Of a stretch of DNA of 8,509 nt, positions 6,917 through 8,509 are shown piece after piece. The notes under the pieces are model-generated. The model was not told the origin of the DNA and searched no databases. It saw only the letters and a list, made by a program, of their open reading frames with translations. Position numbers and translations under genes: made by a program. The DNA comes from Deltaproteobacteria bacterium (GTDB lineage Bacteria; Desulfobacterota_B; Binatia; UBA9968): assembly GCA_016193385.1 (NCBI GenBank), contig JACPSF010000404.1, positions 1 through 8,509 on the forward strand. The letters run 5' to 3'. Positions within the stretch are counted from its first letter, which is position 1, and every line of letters begins with the position of its first letter.

Positions 6917-7696
6917 ATGAGGTTGACGAATTGGGGCTCCACCGGTAGCAAGATGAGGGAACGGCTTAGAAATGTAGCGATCAAGGTGATAACCCGCAGC
7001 TATCGCTGCAAAATTCTGAAACCCCTCATCTGGAAGTACATTACTCAGTCAAGGGAGCTTCGGTTTCACGTCTACGACGCGCCCCGCGGCGATTCGGAGC
7101 AGTTCAGGAAAGAAATCGCAAGCTTATTCGAATACTTTGGGTTCTCCTCCGACCAGTTCGCCAACAAAACGGTTGTTGACATTGGCGCCGGAAGCCACCT
7201 CATAACTAGCTTCTTCCAAGATGCCAAGATCGTTGCGATTGACCCTCTGGCCAACCGGTACCTGAAAGAAATTCCTTCCTGCGGACTGCGTAAGGCACAC
7301 AAGATATACTCTTGCCCCGCTGAAACGCGCATCGAGGATCTAAAATCCGCAGCCGACTTCGCGATAAGCATCAACGTCCTGGACCATGCCTATGAGTTTG
7401 AGGCCATCATTGACAACATCTACTTCTATCTAAAACCGGGCGCCCCGGCGTTCTTATCGTTTGATTGTCACGATTATATTACCGCCCTTCACCCCATAAA
7501 TCTCAGCGTGGAAAGGTCCGAGAAAACTTTTGAATCTGCCGGCTTCTCCATCGCGAAGGTGTCGCGGGGACTGGGCCCCGTCCTTCCCTGCGCGATCCCC
7601 CGAGGTTCTGCATATGGTGATGGCGAAGCCTTCAGCTTTTGGCTTTCGAAACCCGAGAGCGGTAGTTCTCGGGGATTGAATTCAGAGAAGGCTTGA
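6917..7696 (+). CDS. Class I SAM-dependent methyltransferase, substrate unknown
   Basis: From ATG 6917 the protein has 259 residues. Motif I is VVDIGAGSH (residues 86-94, SAM-binding glycines), the acidic residue ending strand 2 is Asp109 in IVAIDPLA, and ADFAISINVLDHAYEFEAIIDNIYFYLKPG (147-175) matches motifs IV to VI of Methyltransf_11-like enzymes. The N-terminal 60 residues are basic and helical (RERLRNVAIKVITRSYRCK) and could contact a surface or nucleic-acid partner. Nothing in the sequence tells the acceptor. A TTG at 6884 would add 11 residues but lies upstream of the predicted transcript; ATG 6953 would give 247 residues. None of the starts has a convincing ribosome site. It is visibly more AT-rich than the transport genes and has its own promoter, so it may have been acquired separately. 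Confidence 0.82.
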   Translation: MRLTNWGSTGSKMRERLRNVAIKVITRSYRCKILKPLIWKYITQSRELRFHVYDAPRGDSEQFRKEIASLFEYFGFSSDQFANKTVVDIGAGSHLITSFFQDAKIVAIDPLANRYLKEIPSCGLRKAHKIYSCPAETRIEDLKSAADFAISINVLDHAYEFEAIIDNIYFYLKPGAPAFLSFDCHDYITALHPINLSVERSEKTFESAGFSIAKVSRGLGPVLPCAIPRGSAYGDGEAFSFWLSKPESGSSRGLNSEKA

Positions 7697-7777
7697 ATAG
7701 ATGAACGGGGTTTGTGAACACGGCAAAGTCACGTATTCAAGCTCACCTCACCGAAGGCCCGCAAGAGGTTAACCCGC

Positions 7778-7798
7778 GGTTTGACCGGGAGGTCAGCC
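7778..7798. other. Small hairpin with GNRA-type tetraloop in the gap before the selenoprotein gene
   Basis: TGACC (7782-7786) and GGTCA (7791-7795) pair perfectly around GGGA, a GNRA tetraloop, and pairing can extend by a G-U and two G-C pairs with one bulge. No T-run follows closely, so it is not a clear terminator, though a T-rich stretch begins about 20 bases later. It may equally be an operator-like inverted repeat. I see no RNA gene or longer coding sequence in the surrounding 7697-7857. Confidence 0.25.
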
Positions 7799-7857
7799 TT
7801 CCACTTATTTGAATTGCCCCTTTTTCTTCAACCCCTATCTATCCCTAATAACTGCGG

Positions 7858-7886
7858 TTGACTAGCTGAGTCTGGTGGGATACATC
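7858..7886 (+). promoter_or_regulatory. Candidate promoter of the thioredoxin-like selenoprotein gene
   Basis: TTGACT (7858-7863, five of six -35 matches) is followed by 17 bases and TACATC (7881-7886, three of six -10 matches). Transcription would begin near 7893, leaving a 30-base leader that contains the strong AAGGAG ribosome site at 7913-7918. Confidence 0.4.
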
Positions 7887-7924
7887 TTGGGCTAACCAAA
7901 ACGAAGAGAGGAAAGGAGAACCGC

Positions 7925-8500
7925 ATGGCCAAAGAGATCGCGTGGAAATCCGAAATCGAGTCTTCCCTAAAAGAGGCCAAAGCGAGCGGCAAGGGCGTGC
8001 TCGTGGAGTTCAACCACGCTCCATCCTGAAGCGGGTGCCGCAAGATGGATGCCGTGACGTATCCACAGGATCAGATAGTGGCTTTTATTCATGACTACTT
8101 TGTCCCGGTTCGGATTCATACGGATGCGCATCCCGAGCTATGCGCCAAATATCGCGTCGCCTGGACCCCGACCTTTCTCGTTCTCGATCCGGACGGCACG
8201 GAGCACTACCGCGATATCGGTTATCTTCCCCCGGCGGACTTTGTCGCCCACTTGACCCTCGCCCTCGGCCACACCGCCCTTGAGCAAAAAGATTATGCCA
8301 CCGCAGCGAAATACTTTCAGACCGTCATCGACCGCCATGGGTCGAGCGAGGTTGTCCCGGAGGCCCTTTACTGTCTGGGTATCGCGAAAAATCGTATCAG
8401 CGGCGGGACGGCGGACGAACGCAAGGCCATATGGGGACGTCTGATGGAGACGTATCCCAAGAGCGATTGGGCAAAAAAGGCCTCGAGCGCCTTCGACTGA
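7925..8500 (+). CDS. Thioredoxin-fold selenoprotein (UxxC) with TPR-like C-terminal tail
   Basis: A 191-residue protein if the in-frame TGA at 8027-8029 is read as selenocysteine 35. ATG 7925 has a strong ribosome site, AAGGAG at 7913-7918 with 6-base spacing. Residues 1-34 form the expected thioredoxin-like N terminus (helix ESSLKEAKASGK, strand VLVEFNHAPS). The TGA then falls exactly on the first Cys of the CxxC motif: Sec35-Ser-Gly-Cys38, followed by RKMDAVTYPQD, a stretch typical of cytoplasmic thioredoxin-like proteins with CxxC before KMDAVTYP. The cis-proline motif is WTPTF (Pro82). Residues about 113-190 form two TPR-like helical hairpins (LEQKDYATAAKYFQTVIDRH; AIWGRLMETYPKSDWAKKA). 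The likely role is thiol-disulfide exchange or reduction in the cytoplasm, as there is no signal peptide. The frame is intact on both sides and no ribosome site precedes the internal ATG at 8045. A nonsense mutation or read error is the alternative. Confidence 0.83.
8027..8065 (+). promoter_or_regulatory. Recoded UGA and candidate bacterial SECIS stem-loop
   Basis: Downstream of the UGA, UGGAU (8046-8050) pairs with AUCCA (8061-8065), extended by G8051-U8060 and C-G/G-C pairs. The apical loop falls within 8053-8058, about 24-28 bases after the UGA, with a G at its second position in either folding. Bacterial SECIS elements lie in the coding region just after the UGA, with an apical-loop G, at roughly this distance. 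A smaller GCGG-GUG-CCGC hairpin (8031-8041) lies closer to the UGA. Pairing was judged by eye, without an energy calculation. Confidence 0.45.
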
Positions 8501-8509
8501 GCCACTAAC

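Noticed and set aside
7652..7673. Inverted repeat CCCGAGA/TCTCGGG as a terminator
   Set aside because: It lies inside the methyltransferase coding sequence and has no following T-run.
7701..7772. 23-codon open frame after the methyltransferase
   Set aside because: Only a loosely spaced AGAAGG precedes it, no recognisable protein, and short frames of this size arise by chance.
8045..8500. Start of the thioredoxin-like gene at the internal ATG 8045
   Set aside because: No ribosome site precedes it, and it would remove the first strand, first helix and the whole CxxC/UxxC motif. The upstream in-frame sequence codes for the missing part and has a strong ribosome site.
7925..8500. Pseudogene with a nonsense mutation
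   Set aside because: The only stop is TGA, it falls exactly on the redox Cys position, the rest of the frame shows no decay, and a SECIS-like stem follows. It cannot be fully excluded without sel genes.

Overview
The window carries twelve protein-coding genes on both strands, with short intergenic gaps and no gene-free stretch longer than about 230 bases. Codons are GC-rich over most of it. The gene set (hexameric-type citrate synthase, SixA-like phosphatase, polar amino-acid ABC importer, LigA-like protein, and a thioredoxin-like gene that appears to use selenocysteine) fits a free-living Gram-negative-type bacterium, for example a proteobacterial or NC10/Methylomirabilota-like soil or sediment lineage. 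That placement is inference; no rRNA or marker gene in the window settles it.

Layout. Positions 1-488 hold an overlapping pair of small genes resembling a toxin-antitoxin module (DUF4258/BrnT-like protein, then an acidic partner). Seventeen bases on, at 505-816, is an orphan LigA-like protein. Convergent to it, on the minus strand, is citrate synthase gltA (890-2185), preceded by a plausible promoter, and then a SixA-type phosphohistidine phosphatase (2278-2736). Divergent from these, at 2824-5920, is a polar amino-acid ABC importer in the order ATPase, binding protein, permease, permease. A long imperfect hairpin built from degenerate heptamer repeats lies between the binding protein and the first permease. 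An EamA/DMT-family exporter follows six bases after the last permease (5927-6808). A class I SAM-dependent methyltransferase (about 6917-7696) with its own good promoter comes next.

The most notable item is at 7925-8500: a thioredoxin-fold protein with a TPR-like tail whose reading frame is interrupted by a single TGA (8027-8029). The TGA sits exactly where the first cysteine of the CxxC motif belongs (TGA-Ser-Gly-Cys). There is a good ribosome-binding site and promoter upstream, an intact frame on both sides, and a stem-loop at a plausible SECIS distance downstream. I read this as a UxxC selenoprotein. A conventional annotation would truncate it to a 151-residue protein starting at 8045, losing both the start and the catalytic residue.

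How the genes work together. The ABC importer and the EamA exporter look like one transport operon, possibly split in expression by the intercistronic hairpin. gltA and the phosphatase are co-oriented, but gltA has its own promoter. The methyltransferase and the selenoprotein each appear to be separate transcription units.
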